A stretch of DNA of 64,000 nucleotides from Candidatus Manganitrophus sp. (GTDB lineage: Bacteria; Nitrospirota; Nitrospiria; SBBL01; Manganitrophaceae): positions 950,001-1,014,000 of the forward strand of contig CP114561.1 of NCBI GenBank assembly GCA_028865235.1. Direction: 5' to 3'. The notes beneath the pieces are model-generated. The model was not told where the DNA came from, did not search any database, and saw only the letters and a list, made by a program, of their open reading frames with translations. Below, one piece after another: positions 24,170-33,328 of this stretch (position 1 is its first letter; the number at the start of each line of letters is the position of its first letter). The position numbers and the translations under genes were made by a program.

Positions 24170-25057
24170 TTAACGGGAGGCGCCCCCCTCCGCCTCCTCT
24201 CCCCCGGTCCGAATGTGAATATCCCGCTGGGGAAAAGGAATCTCGATCCCCTCCTCTCTGAATTTCTTGATGATCGCGTAATTGAGCTCGCTTCGGAGCA
24301 CCCCCGGCCGTGAAGTGTATCGCTGGCTCCAGACGCGGAGAACGAAATTCAAGGCGCTGTCGCCGAATCCATCCAAAAGCACGTCCGGCTCCGGTTCTCC
24401 GAGGACCCCCGGATGGGCCTCCGCCACCTCCATGAGAAGCGCCCGAACCCGCTCCGGATCGGAGCGGTAGGAAACCGGCACCGGAATACTGAATCGGACT
24501 TTCCGGTCGGTGTAGCTCCAGTTGGTCACCGTCGAAGAGATGAATTCCGAGTTGGGAACGATCATGGCGATGTTGTCGTTCGTGACGACCGTGGTGGCGC
24601 GGGGGGAGATATTGATCACATCCCCGACCACATCGTTGACCTCGATCCGGTCTCCGACCTTGATCGGACGCCCGAAGAGAATGATGATCCCGCTGACGAA
24701 ATTGTTCGTGATACTCTGCAACCCCAGCCCGACGCCGATCCCGAGCGCCCCCGCCAGAATCGTCAGGGCGCTCAGATTGATCCCCGCCGACTGCAAGATG
24801 ACCAAGAAGCCGATCCCGACCACGATATATCGGATGATCGTCCCGGTCGCCTGGCGGATGCCGATATCGACGTTGCTTCTTGAAAGAAGCTGATCGACCA
24901 CCCACCGCTTGAGCTTCCCGGAGAGGTAAAAAAGCACCGCCAGGAGCGCCGCGATATAGAGAAGCGACCAGAGGGTAAAGAGGGTCCCGCCGAGCGTGAA
25001 AATCGGGAAGTTGATCACGCTTCTGAACCGTTCCAAAAAATCTTGTAAAACGTTCAT
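24170..25057 (-). CDS. Small-conductance mechanosensitive channel (MscS family)
   Basis: A 295-residue MscS-type channel that releases solutes on hypo-osmotic shock. Three N-terminal helices (about 20-110) are followed by the pore-lining helix with the Gly/Ala pattern LAGALGIGVGLGLQSITNNF, then the beta domain motif GRPIKVGDRIEV and an alpha/beta C-terminus ending in FPQRDIHI. The frame is intact. It is convergent with ktrA, with about 36 bases between the stops. Pairing with potassium uptake genes makes an osmoregulation locus. Confidence 0.92.
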   Translation of the reverse strand: MNVLQDFLERFRSVINFPIFTLGGTLFTLWSLLYIAALLAVLFYLSGKLKRWVVDQLLSRSNVDIGIRQATGTIIRYIVVGIGFLVILQSAGINLSALTILAGALGIGVGLGLQSITNNFVSGIIILFGRPIKVGDRIEVNDVVGDVINISPRATTVVTNDNIAMIVPNSEFISSTVTNWSYTDRKVRFSIPVPVSYRSDPERVRALLMEVAEAHPGVLGEPEPDVLLDGFGDSALNFVLRVWSQRYTSRPGVLRSELNYAIIKKFREEGIEIPFPQRDIHIRTGGEEAEGGASR

Positions 25058-25268
25058 CTCACGGCTCCTCTAAAATGGCCAGAATTGCGGAATAAGGTAG
25101 ACGGCTAACAATAAGCGAAAACAATAAGGAATGTATAAGTATATGAATCCCACCGGAAAATTACAATCCCGAAACTGCCTAGAGAGGGCGAGGATATTCA
25201 TACCGTTGGGGTCGAATGTTCAATGATCACAAAGGAGAGAGACAGCGCTTCCGGTACGAGGAGACGTC

Positions 25269-25317
25269 GGACAGGAAAAAAGAAAAAGCCCCTGGTTCTG
25301 AAAAAAACCAGGGGCTT
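25269..25317 (-). terminator. Intrinsic terminator of the respiratory operon
   Basis: On the minus strand, AAGCCCCTGGTT and AACCAGGGGCTT (25306-25317 and 25286-25297) form a perfect 12-bp stem with an eight-base loop, followed by a T-rich tract. It lies just downstream of the last cytochrome gene, so it marks the end of the 16-kb operon. Confidence 0.85.
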
Positions 25318-25330
25318 CTGAAAACAATCC

Positions 25331-26253
25331 TTACTGGCGATACTGAAGGAACTCTTCGTGTTCGTTGACCTTCGGGAGGTACTCCCTTGGGATTCGCTCC
25401 ACCTTGGGATCCCTCAGCGACATGGTGAACACAGTCAGGGCGGTCGCCTCCTCATCGGTCAGTCCCCAATTCGGCATGATGGTCGGGGGGTTCGATCCTT
25501 CGGGTTCGGCGCGTTCATCGTCCCCGGCACAATCTTCTGCGGGTCCTTGAAGTGCTCGAACTCCCACACCCGGGTGAGATGATCTTCCGATTCAATTTTT
25601 GAGAAGTCATGAACCAGATAGAAAGCCAGCTCCGTCTTGCTCCCCATCGACGAGATCTCCGGCGCCAGCGTCGCGTTGCTCCCGAGCTGTTTGATCGCAT
25701 GACAGGCGACGCAGCCGAGCTCGACGGCTAACTTTTTTCCTTCCATCAAGGTCTTCGCCTCGGGCCAGTAGACCTCGGGGTTGTAGAGCTCGTAGTGGCA
25801 CTTCGTGCAGGCGGTCTGAACATACGGTCCGGTCAGAAGCTGCCGATCAAGGTGTTTGACGACCCCGTGCGTCTTCTTCACCGTCACCGCCTGGCCGTCT
25901 CCCTCATGGCAGATCGTGCATCCGAACTTTTCAAACGCATGCTTAGAGATATAGCCCTCGTTTGAAAAATGAGGGTGCGTCTTAAACGGCTGCGGCTCAT
26001 TCTCAAAGGCCGGGTTGTCGATCCCGCCGTGGCAGGTGGTGCAACGATCGGCCCGGTTCAAGCTCTCATTCCAAATCTGCTTTACCCTCAGCGGGGTGCC
26101 GGCCACTTTCGGATCGTTCGTCACCTGGGACAACTTCTCGTAGTAGGCCGCTTGATATGTTTTCCACTCCGGGTTCTGCTCACGATAGGCGAACATCCCG
26201 AGTTGGAAAAGGACCGCAACGCTGAAGATCGCGAACAAAAAATGTTTTACCAT
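25331..26253 (-). CDS. Tetrahaem membrane-anchored cytochrome c (one frameshift)
   Basis: About 307 residues after repair. An N-terminal signal anchor (about 3-22) exports the protein. Four haem-c motifs follow: CTTCH, CTICH, CTKCH and CVACH. The C-terminus has MPNWGLTDEEATALTVFTMSL, typical of the last helix of class I cytochromes. The frame changes at the G6 run 25485-25490 (plus-strand numbering), where one extra base joins RTP to PTIMPN. It lies 18 bases after a small membrane protein gene and directly after the b6/f-like subunits, so it is probably the electron-accepting cytochrome of that complex. Confidence 0.85.
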
Positions 26254-26271
26254 AAATCGATCGATCCCTTC

Positions 26272-26394
26272 CTATTTTTTCTGCTTTTCCTTTTTGAAAG
26301 CGTTCTCAAGCCAGATGGTGATTCCGAGGAAGAATCCCATGAGGAGCAGGGTCCCGACCGTAACGAAAATCCCAATTCCCAATCGGTCATTCAT
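26272..26394 (-). CDS. Small single-helix membrane protein of the cytochrome b complex
   Basis: A 40-residue ORF. After MNDRLG comes one hydrophobic helix (about residues 7-29) and then a basic tail ending in KKEKQKK. A ribosome-binding site GGAGG lies seven bases upstream of the ATG. It fits closely between the subunit IV-like gene (22-base gap) and the tetrahaem cytochrome (18-base gap) on the same strand. Tiny one-helix subunits are known in cytochrome b6/f complexes, and this could be an analogue, but no homology is claimed. Confidence 0.7.
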   Translation of the reverse strand: MNDRLGIGIFVTVGTLLLMGFFLGITIWLENAFKKEKQKK

Positions 26395-26416
26395 ATGATT
26401 CCCTCCAAACGTTGCT

Positions 26417-27278
26417 TTAGATCTTAAACCACGGGGTCACCAACACATATTTGACGTTCGCCAGCAATCTCAGATAAATCTTCAGCGGCACGCCGACCAT
26501 CGAGAGAAAAAGGAACATCATCAGGTTGTACCGGACAAACCCCAACGAATTGTAGAATTTTCTCATAAAGAGAAAAGGAACGCTAAAACCGACCGCATAA
26601 TACCCCAGGAACAATGCCCAAGTGAGGAGGTTGGCGACCGTGACGGCATAACGGCCGAGGGTAACGAGGGGCGCCTGAGGCAGTCCGAGGATCCTTTCGA
26701 GGGTGACCTCCAGATCGACGAGACCCCCCTGTGATCGGTTTATGATGGTGCCAGTCGTCCCAGGGCCAATACCACGACCAATCGAGCCCCCGGAACCAGA
26801 CGCCGATGACGATGAGGATGTACCAAAGCGCCAACCCAAAGCAAAAACCCAATATGGCGAATTTTCTTTCGGAGTAGGTGTAGTAGCCTTTCCCCTTCGG
26901 GTTCGGATCGATATAAGGAAGAAGAACCAATCCGACGATGATCAAGGAGGGTAGGACCACCCCGGCCAGCCAGGGATCGAAATAAACGAGGAGCTCTTGC
27001 AAGCCCAAGAAATACCAGGGGGCCTTGGTCGGATTCGGCGTGGTGTCGGCGCTCGCCAGCTCCTCCAGGGGGGCCGGCGAAATAATCGAGAGAAAGAGCA
27101 GAAACGCAGTGGCCACCAACATGCAGATGAGTTCGATGTAGACCAGGTTCGGCCAGACCAGAACGTGATCTTCCGGCCCCATCTTGTCGGCCGCCGACTT
27201 CTTGATGAGAGCGGCCAGCCCGCCAGAATTGCCATCACGCTTCGGAATGGTTCCAAGCGTTGTTTCCTTTTCAGCCAT
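26417..27278 (-). CDS. Cytochrome b C-terminal half (subunit IV-like) with extra helices (one frameshift)
   Basis: About 286 residues. It corresponds to the C-terminal half of cytochrome b (PetD-like): PNLVYIEL near 42, KAPWYFLGLQELLVYFDPW near 88 (the Qo-site region carries PWYF where PEWY is usual) and several helices. Beyond the normal end there is an added pair of helices (about 205-275). The frame changes at the C6 run 26724-26729, where GG joins LVDLEVTL. With the separate cytochrome b gene upstream this is a split b6/f-type arrangement. It acts in the membrane in quinol oxidation. Confidence 0.85.
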
Positions 27279-27300
27279 GTTTCTTCCTCAGTGAAAATAG

Positions 27301-27354
27301 GGGGTAGGGTGTAGGGGGTGGGGTGTAGCTAGCCCCTACTCCCTACCACCCCAG
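27301..27354 (+). repeat. G-rich heptameric repeat with inverted half
   Basis: Units GGGGTAG, GGTGTAG, GGGGTGG, GGTGTAG, followed by a C-rich half that is roughly the reverse complement, giving a hairpin. Positions 27301-27324 are an exact reverse-complement match to 61818-61841 upstream of nuoJ. It sits in the gap between the cytochrome b and subunit IV genes. Confidence 0.75.
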
Positions 27355-27363
27355 ACCCTGTTC

Positions 27364-28133
27364 TTACAACGGTCCCGAGAATCCGTCTTTCCGGATTCTC
27401 CAAAATGAACGGCCATGAAGAGGGCCATGACCAGCGGCAACCCGAGACAATGGAGAACGTAGAACCGAAGCAGCGCGCTCTGACCGACAACCGTCCCCCC
27501 CAACAGGACGAACCGGACATCGTTATCGACCGTAAAGCCAAGCTCTGGGCCGAACGGTCCGGCGTTTCCGACCAAAGGGGTCGCCTCCGCCATCTTGCTC
27601 CCGACGGTGACCGCCCAGAGGGCCAACTGATCCCAAGGGAGGAGATAACCGGTCCAGCTCATAACCAAGGTCACGACGAGAAGAATGACGCCGACCACCC
27701 AGTTGAACTCGCGGGGAGGCTTGTACGACCCGGTCAGGAAGACACGAGTCATATGCATCCAGACGGAGAAGACCATCGCATGGGCCGACCATCGATGGAG
27801 ATTTCGAAAGAGGCCGCCGAAATAGATGACCGTTCCCAAGTCTTTGATGTCGTTGTACGCCCGCCGGGTATCGGGAACATAGTAGAACATCAGGAAGACG
27901 CCGGTGACGGCGAGCATGACGAAGAAGAAAAAGGTCAGTCCTCCCAGACACCAGGTGAATTTGATCTTCAATGCGCCGCGACGAACGCGAACCGGATGAA
28001 GGTGAAGGATGACGTTGCTGAACATCACCAACGCGCGGTTGGCATCGGTGTTCGGGTAACCGTGACGGAAGATCGACTTCCAGACCTGTGTCTGCGTCAC
28101 GTTCTCCCGAATCTGATCGAGTAACTTATTCAT
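27364..28133 (-). CDS. petB: Cytochrome b6-type subunit of a Rieske/b complex (frameshift near C-terminus)
   Basis: About 256 residues, the N-terminal half of cytochrome b with four helices. The four haem-b ligand histidines are visible in [18 protein letters not shown] and in [29 protein letters not shown] marks the Qo region. The frame shifts near 27,402, where adding one A restores the ending [14 protein letters not shown], so the stop is 27364-27366. It acts in the membrane, moving electrons from quinol to Rieske and cytochrome c. The gene follows the Rieske gene by 42 bases. Confidence 0.9.
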
Positions 28134-28175
28134 TCCGAATGGCTCTCCTTCATATGCAGTGTTCTACCCTTTCCG

Positions 28176-28754
28176 CTAAACCTGTAAGAAGAACGGAGGA
28201 ACTTCCCGGCTCTTTTCGTCGACCATCAACCCTTCCTCCGTTCCCTTCGGATCGGGATCTTGGCGCTGATTGAAATTGACGACAATCTGACCGTCGACCG
28301 GGTCAATCGAAACCGCCGCCCGCCAGAGGGTCCGGGGCGCCGGACCGCCGACCACATTCCCCGCCACATCGTAGATGCTTCCGTGGCACGGACACCGGAA
28401 ACGCTTCTGGTCGTCGAACCAGTTGGGGGTGCAGCCGAGATGACGGCAGATCGCCACCATGACGTACATTCCCCGCTCGTTTCGGACCACCCAGATCTGG
28501 CGCTCTTTCTTCAGCTTGTTGTCGACGCCGATTCCGTAATCTTCCGGCTTTCCGATTTTGAAAACCGTGGGGGGCTCATAAAGGACATTTGGAAACATGT
28601 ACCGAAGGGCGCCGACGCCGCTTCCTCCGAGCGCCGCCGCAAACCCGCCCCAGCCGATCCCCAGGCCCATGAGGGTGAAGAACCGCCTCCGGGTCACATC
28701 CGTCTGCTGTTGTTGAGGATTCTGCGGACTTTCTTTCTTGCCACCGGGATTCAT
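28176..28754 (-). CDS. Rieske iron-sulfur protein
   Basis: A 192-residue Rieske subunit. The N-terminal TRRRFFTLMG followed by a Gly-rich hydrophobic helix (about 25-50) resembles a twin-arginine signal anchor. The two cluster-binding boxes are CRHLGC and CPCHGSIYD, complete with 2 Cys, 2 His and the disulfide Cys pair. The start at 28754 is preferred because GGAGGAGG lies just upstream; a start at 28772 would precede it. It transfers electrons from quinol to cytochrome c. Confidence 0.93.
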   Translation of the reverse strand: MNPGGKKESPQNPQQQQTDVTRRRFFTLMGLGIGWGGFAAALGGSGVGALRYMFPNVLYEPPTVFKIGKPEDYGIGVDNKLKKERQIWVVRNERGMYVMVAICRHLGCTPNWFDDQKRFRCPCHGSIYDVAGNVVGGPAPRTLWRAAVSIDPVDGQIVVNFNQRQDPDPKGTEEGLMVDEKSREVPPFFLQV

Positions 28755-28769
28755 ATGGAACCTCCTCCG

Positions 28770-28787
28770 CACCGCTTTGAAGCGGTG
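28770..28787. other. Short perfect hairpin upstream of the Rieske gene
   Basis: CACCGCTT (28770-28777) pairs with AAGCGGTG (28780-28787) across a two-base loop, in the 43-base gap before the Rieske start. It could be a processing or translation-control element inside the long operon. No T run follows, so it is not a terminator. Confidence 0.4.
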
Positions 28788-28797
28788 GTGTGTTTCT

Positions 28798-29362
28798 TCA
28801 ATGTGAATCTAAACGGAAGATCTCACTTCTTTTTCTTGCTTTTGCGCGGGGCCTCTTTTTCTTCTTTTTCCGAAAGAAACCAAGATAAAAAATCGCCGCC
28901 AGAAGACTAAACCCGCCGGTCCAGTAAATCCAGGCAAAAGGGGAGGACTTTCCGGGCGCGCCGAAGTCAACGCTCCCCCCGGTGCGTCACCTTGTCTCCC
29001 GCTTTGAACGCGACGGCGATCTTCTTGACCTCGGTTCCCGCCGTGACGCTGATCTCATCCCCGAGATTGTCGTCATGAAGGTGAAAGAGGGTTTCGTAAT
29101 AACCGAGGCCGTTTGTCTTAACCTTAAACTTCTGCCCGCTTTTATGCTCTAAGAGCACATCGACGCCCTTCAGGGCGTTTCCTTCCGCGTCCCGAACGTA
29201 ACCGGAGACAATATATCGATGGTCGACTTCGTGCGTTGCAAACGCAGGCTTGGGCGTAATCGTTACGAGGGAAAGAATGAAAATAAGGAAGATCGCCAAT
29301 TGCATTCCGTCAGGATAATTTCCCCGAAGAGACGCTTCAAGGGAGTTAAGTCGCCGTATCAT
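28798..29362 (-). CDS. Periplasmic carboxypeptidase-regulatory-like domain protein with C-terminal anchor (one frameshift)
   Basis: About 187 residues. A signal peptide (from the internal ATG at 29305) ends near PAFA, then comes a beta-sandwich of the CarboxypepD_reg type: VSGYVRDAEGNALKGVDVLL and GYYETLFHLH. The frame is lost at the C6 run 28975-28980. Removing one base continues into GSVDFGAPG, a membrane helix (SLLAAIFYLGFF) and a very basic tail rich in Lys/Arg. The true stop is then 28798-28800. Its place next to the Rieske gene suggests a structural or assembly role at the outer face of the complex, but no enzymatic function is evident. Start choice is uncertain. Confidence 0.7.
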
Positions 29363-29645
29363 AAATCAGCGAAATAAATATGTCAATCATCCAGACGCGC
29401 TCTCTTCCCTTCTCATCCAAATGGACCTCTTTATTGACCTCCATCGATGACCCGGTAAAACATTATTTTCCGGGTCTGCGCTTCCCGCCGTGGGTCAAAG
29501 GGGAGCGCGATGTAAACTTTCTCCCGCCGCGATCGCCTCCCGAGTCCGGGGAGACTTTTTTAAGGACGGCTCTTCACTGTGTAAAACCCAGGACTCCTGA
29601 GCCGCCGCCGCGGCGGGGAGAAACCCTTTTCATCCCTGTCCGCCG

Positions 29646-30461
29646 TCAGGACCGTTTCTGCACGGTCCCGCTGTCCGATCCATGAGGCTCCGCTTTTTGA
29701 ACGCCGTCCGACGATCCCTTTAACGTGCTTAAATAAATCGTCACGGCCAAAGCATCTTCATCAGACAGATCCAGGTTCGGCATCCGGGTATGCGGTTTGA
29801 ACGACAGCGGATTCCGAACCCAGCGGTAAATAAACTGAGGCTGCAACATAAAACCGACCCGGCTTAAATCGGGGCCGAGTTCTCCCCCCTTCCCGTTGAC
29901 CCGGTGGCAGGCGACACACCCGCGATCGGAAAAGACCTCTTTTCCCTGATCGATCATTTCTTGACGCCCATCGTCATCGGAAACCTTCTCCTCGAAAAGG
30001 GAGATAAACTCCGCCTCCTGGACGGGAGGGGTCCGAGGCTTGGCCGTTTGGTACGGCTTCTCTTTGTCGAACTTCACCGGCGGTCCGTCGTAAGAATGGA
30101 GGGTCCGGATGAAAGCGACGAGAGACCAGATCTCTTCTTCTGAAAAATGCTTTCCCCAGGTCGGCATCCCCGGGGAGAGCTCGACGCCGTACCCCCCCAA
30201 CTCGATGACCTCGTAAATCTCTTCATTCGACAGCTTTGCCATGTAGACTTCGCCTTTGTCGGTCAGGTCGCGCGCATGCGGGTCGAGATTTTTAGCATTA
30301 TATCCGTCTCCCTGTCCGCCCTCTCCATGACAAGGGGTGCAATATCGGCTGAAAACCTTCCTTCCCTTGGCGACATGTTTATCTTCGAACAAAAATGAAA
30401 AGGCAAGTCCTCCGATAACGAGAATGATGGCCGGAATCAGCACAAATTGCAGCTTCTTCAT
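29646..30461 (-). CDS. Dihaem membrane-anchored cytochrome c
   Basis: A 271-residue exported protein with an uncleaved-looking N-terminal anchor (about 4-24) and two class I cytochrome c domains: CTPCH at about 42-46 with MPTWG as likely distal Met, and CVACH near 182 with MPNLDLSDEDALAVTIYL. The frame is intact. The 283-base gap downstream, before the carboxypeptidase-regulatory gene, holds no supported gene. Its role is electron carriage between the quinol-oxidising complex and an oxidase (inference from neighbours). Confidence 0.9.
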   Translation of the reverse strand: MKKLQFVLIPAIILVIGGLAFSFLFEDKHVAKGRKVFSRYCTPCHGEGGQGDGYNAKNLDPHARDLTDKGEVYMAKLSNEEIYEVIELGGYGVELSPGMPTWGKHFSEEEIWSLVAFIRTLHSYDGPPVKFDKEKPYQTAKPRTPPVQEAEFISLFEEKVSDDDGRQEMIDQGKEVFSDRGCVACHRVNGKGGELGPDLSRVGFMLQPQFIYRWVRNPLSFKPHTRMPNLDLSDEDALAVTIYLSTLKGSSDGVQKAEPHGSDSGTVQKRS

Positions 30462-30492
30462 TACCTAGATTCCTTTCCAACAGAGAGAAAGA

Positions 30493-32070
30493 TCATTTCT
30501 GCTTCCCATTTCCATTCCCATTCCGGTAACTCCGGGCGATCCACCACTCCACACCGACAACGACCAAGAGAAAGAGGGTCGGATAGATGAAGCGGTCATT
30601 CGAGGCGGGCACTTCGAGATAAAGGGAATACCAGGCGGATAACGATCGCATCGCGTCCCTCTCTCCATTCGAGCCGTCCCAAGCGGTAAACGCAATTGGG
30701 TAAAAAATACCCGGCTGGAGTTGGAGATCGGTCTCTTTATCGTCGGTGACAAGGGTTCTTTTAAATACGGCCTTGTATTGACCCTGATGATAGACTCCCT
30801 TTCCCTTAAATTGCCAGTGATCCTCCGCTTGCGGTGTAATCCGAAGCCCGACCCGGACCTGCGTCCCATTCGCATTGAACTCGTCGATGCTGTTGGTTCT
30901 TCCGTTCCAGCGCGCGACGTAAACAGAGTGGTTGACATCCCCCATGATGAAATACGGTTTTTGGGTCCCCGGCAACAATTTGGTCGGGAACTGAATGGCA
31001 ACGGCGTCGTCGAAGACTTCCGGAACCGTCTCTCCCGCAGCGGGGGTCGCGACGCTCTTTGTCGGATCATCCCAAATCACAAGAAGCGACAGATCCTTCT
31101 CGTTGTACATCGCCTTCACCGTGACCATATCGACGGTAGGGGTGAACATCCGGGGATCGATCGTGACCTGGCCGACCAGCGGGAAACTATGCCGCTCCAG
31201 GTCGTTCCAGCGGGGATCGTCCGGATCGTCGGCAACATCTCCTTCGATCGGTTTCGCCATCACGGCGACGTTCCAATTGGGAACCCCCGGATACTGCGAA
31301 AGCGAATTGACGTAATTCGCAATATGCCAGCTCTTTTCGTTGTCGAGTTTATCGGCGAAGGAGGGCATCGGCGTTCCCATCAAACCGGTGTTGACCCTCA
31401 TATAGATATTTTCCGGCGCATTCCCTCCCCGGAAGACCCAACCCTTCGTCAGATTTCTCGGTTGAACGTGGCGTCCCAGGTTGTCCTTCAACGTCGGAGC
31501 GAGCGGTCCATTCCCCCGGCCCTCCTCACCATGGCACATGAAACAGGCGAGCTCTTTGAAGAGCGCCTTCCCCTTCTCAATGCTCTCCTTCGACGGCTTG
31601 ATTTCGGGTCCGATCGTGATCGGCTTGGGGGCCGCGTCCTTGAATTGGGGGGCGAAGGTTTTAATATATTGAACGACCGATTTAATCTGGTTCTCTTTCA
31701 TGATGCTTTTCCAGGCCGGCATTCCGGTCCCCGGAAGGCCGTTGGTCACCACCTTGATCAAGTCCTCATCGGTCGGCACACTCCCATGGGGGGTCGATTT
31801 ATATTTGAATAGACCTTTCGTAAAATCTCTCGGCACCGGTTTGAACCGCAATGCAGCCGGGCCGTCTCCTGCCCCTTCCGCGCCGTGGCAGCCGAGACAC
31901 CGCTTGATATAAACTTCCTTTCCAAGTTCCACGCTGACGACACCCTTATCAGTGTCGTCGGCCTTTTTCGCTTCAGGAGCAGCCCCCTCGTCGGCCCAGA
32001 CGGGTGAAACAGCAGCCCCTAAAATCAGCATCAGAGTCAGTCCGTATCGTCCGATCGCTCTTTTTAACAT
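30493..32070 (-). CDS. Dihaem cytochrome c fused to ethylbenzene-dehydrogenase-like haem domain
   Basis: A 525-residue exported protein. The signal peptide (about 1-25) ends at VWA. Two cytochrome c domains carry CLGCH (near 57) and CMCH within LACFMCHGEEG (near 175). Residues of about 290-495 resemble the EB_dh / DMSO-reductase gamma-subunit family that binds haem b, with FDDAVAIQFPTKL and GDVNHSVYVARWNG. A C-terminal helix (about 497-515) anchors it. Such domains occur as the third subunit of ethylbenzene dehydrogenase and related molybdo-enzymes, but no molybdopterin subunit is here, so it may be a standalone wire. The start at 32070 is preferred because AGGA lies five bases upstream and the signal peptide begins there. 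Confidence 0.85.
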   Translation of the reverse strand: MLKRAIGRYGLTLMLILGAAVSPVWADEGAAPEAKKADDTDKGVVSVELGKEVYIKRCLGCHGAEGAGDGPAALRFKPVPRDFTKGLFKYKSTPHGSVPTDEDLIKVVTNGLPGTGMPAWKSIMKENQIKSVVQYIKTFAPQFKDAAPKPITIGPEIKPSKESIEKGKALFKELACFMCHGEEGRGNGPLAPTLKDNLGRHVQPRNLTKGWVFRGGNAPENIYMRVNTGLMGTPMPSFADKLDNEKSWHIANYVNSLSQYPGVPNWNVAVMAKPIEGDVADDPDDPRWNDLERHSFPLVGQVTIDPRMFTPTVDMVTVKAMYNEKDLSLLVIWDDPTKSVATPAAGETVPEVFDDAVAIQFPTKLLPGTQKPYFIMGDVNHSVYVARWNGRTNSIDEFNANGTQVRVGLRITPQAEDHWQFKGKGVYHQGQYKAVFKRTLVTDDKETDLQLQPGIFYPIAFTAWDGSNGERDAMRSLSAWYSLYLEVPASNDRFIYPTLFLLVVVGVEWWIARSYRNGNGNGKQK

Positions 32071-32092
32071 TGGATTCCTCATCAAGACCGAT

Positions 32093-32834
32093 CTACTCCC
32101 AGCTTCTCGGCACAAATCCGGTGTAATCAGAGAGGAAAAGGATCACCTTCCACCGCTCTTCATCGGTCAGCATGTCTTCCCATTTCGGCATCGCCGAGCT
32201 CCAGGGGGTCGACTCCTGCGGAAGCCCGATCCCTCCGGTGCTGATTCTCCAAAAAAGAAACGATTCTTGAAGCATCGGAAGGACCCCGGGGTCCTGGAAA
32301 TTGGCCGGCCTGGGGTTGAATCCATGCGCATAAATTCCGTCGCCGTTGAGCAAATCCCCGTGGCAGAAGATGCAATTTCGATAATAAATTTCTTTCCCAT
32401 CGGCGACGTTTTTCCGAAGCGTCTCTTTATCTTCGACGTTGAAGGGATTATACAAACCGGTAAATTCCACCGGAGGAGCCGGATGAATCACCCGCGGGTC
32501 GAGCGGCGGCTGAATCTCCTTATTGAACTTTTGATACGAGCCGAACCAGACGACCAACGGCATGGCGACCAGGAGCGCATATCGCCCCCCTTGGCGACTC
32601 CCCCTCCACACCCCCCCCCAAAAAGGTATAAATCGGGTTGACAATCACCTCTTTGATATTGAAAAAGAGGGTAAGATACATGATCGCCCCCGCCAGGGCC
32701 ATCGCCATATACATAAAAATGACGCTAAAGGGGAGGGGAGGTTGAACGATGAATCTGAGGAAGAGATAAAATAAAGCCAAGGAGAGGGCCACTCTGAGCC
32801 CGGGAGGCATCCCCTTCTTTTTTATTTTTTCCAT
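32093..32834 (-). CDS. Membrane-bound monohaem cytochrome c (one frameshift)
   Basis: About 247 residues. The N-terminal part has two to three helices (about 12-60 and 78-95); the C-terminal part is a periplasmic class I cytochrome c with CIFCH (near 156) and MPKWEDMLTDEERW. The two halves are in different frames, joined at the C9 run 32611-32619, where PIYTF leads into GGVWRG. That run is an obvious place for an indel error. The gap to the EB_dh-like gene is 22 bases. It probably docks to one of the membrane complexes of the operon. Confidence 0.75.
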
Positions 32835-32875
32835 GGCAGCAATCCTCACCCGCTGACCAAGTCAGCTTTTTTGTT

Positions 32876-33317
32876 CTATCTTTTCAGCTCCGCCGGGCGG
32901 ACCGTGATCTTCCCCCCCGGCTTTGAACGAAGGCGATCACCGTCAACAATTCCGGCTCCGTCAAACCGATCGGCGGCTGATTGACCGCCGGCATCCGCGC
33001 CGGATATTTTTTCGGCTCCGCGGGATCGAAATCGAGCCGGATATATTTATCGGGCTCCGTCAGCGTCTCGTAGATAAACTCCCGCGTGAGACGCTCCCCC
33101 GCCCCCTCTAAATCGGGACACTTCCCCCGGCCTTCTCCCCCGAGGGTGTGACAGAGGGCGCATTGGCCTTTTCCGAAAAAACCTTCTGCCCGATCTCAAC
33201 CAGGTCCCGTTCATTTGAAACAGCGCCGAACTCAAGTTTCTCGTCGCCCTTGGAACCGCAACCTGCCGCCAACGCCAAGGCTAAAAAACAAAGACCGAAT
33301 CCCCGCCTGATCTGCAA
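32876..33317 (-). CDS. Lipoprotein cytochrome c (two frameshifts)
   Basis: About 147 residues after repair. A signal peptide ends with the lipobox LAAGC, so the protein is lipid-anchored. The haem motif CALCH lies in GKGQCALCHTLGGEG, in the frame reached after the A6 run 33176-33181. The end, KITVRPAELKR, is reached after a second shift at C7 32912-32918. The cytochrome part is clearly homologous to the C-terminal domain of the adjacent bd-like oxidase (GKGQCALCHTLG there as well), so this looks like a duplicated copy of that domain released as a separate protein. The TTG at 33315-33317 is the probable start, 11 bases after the oxidase stop. Confidence 0.75.
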
Positions 33318-33328
33318 CTGAACTCTTC

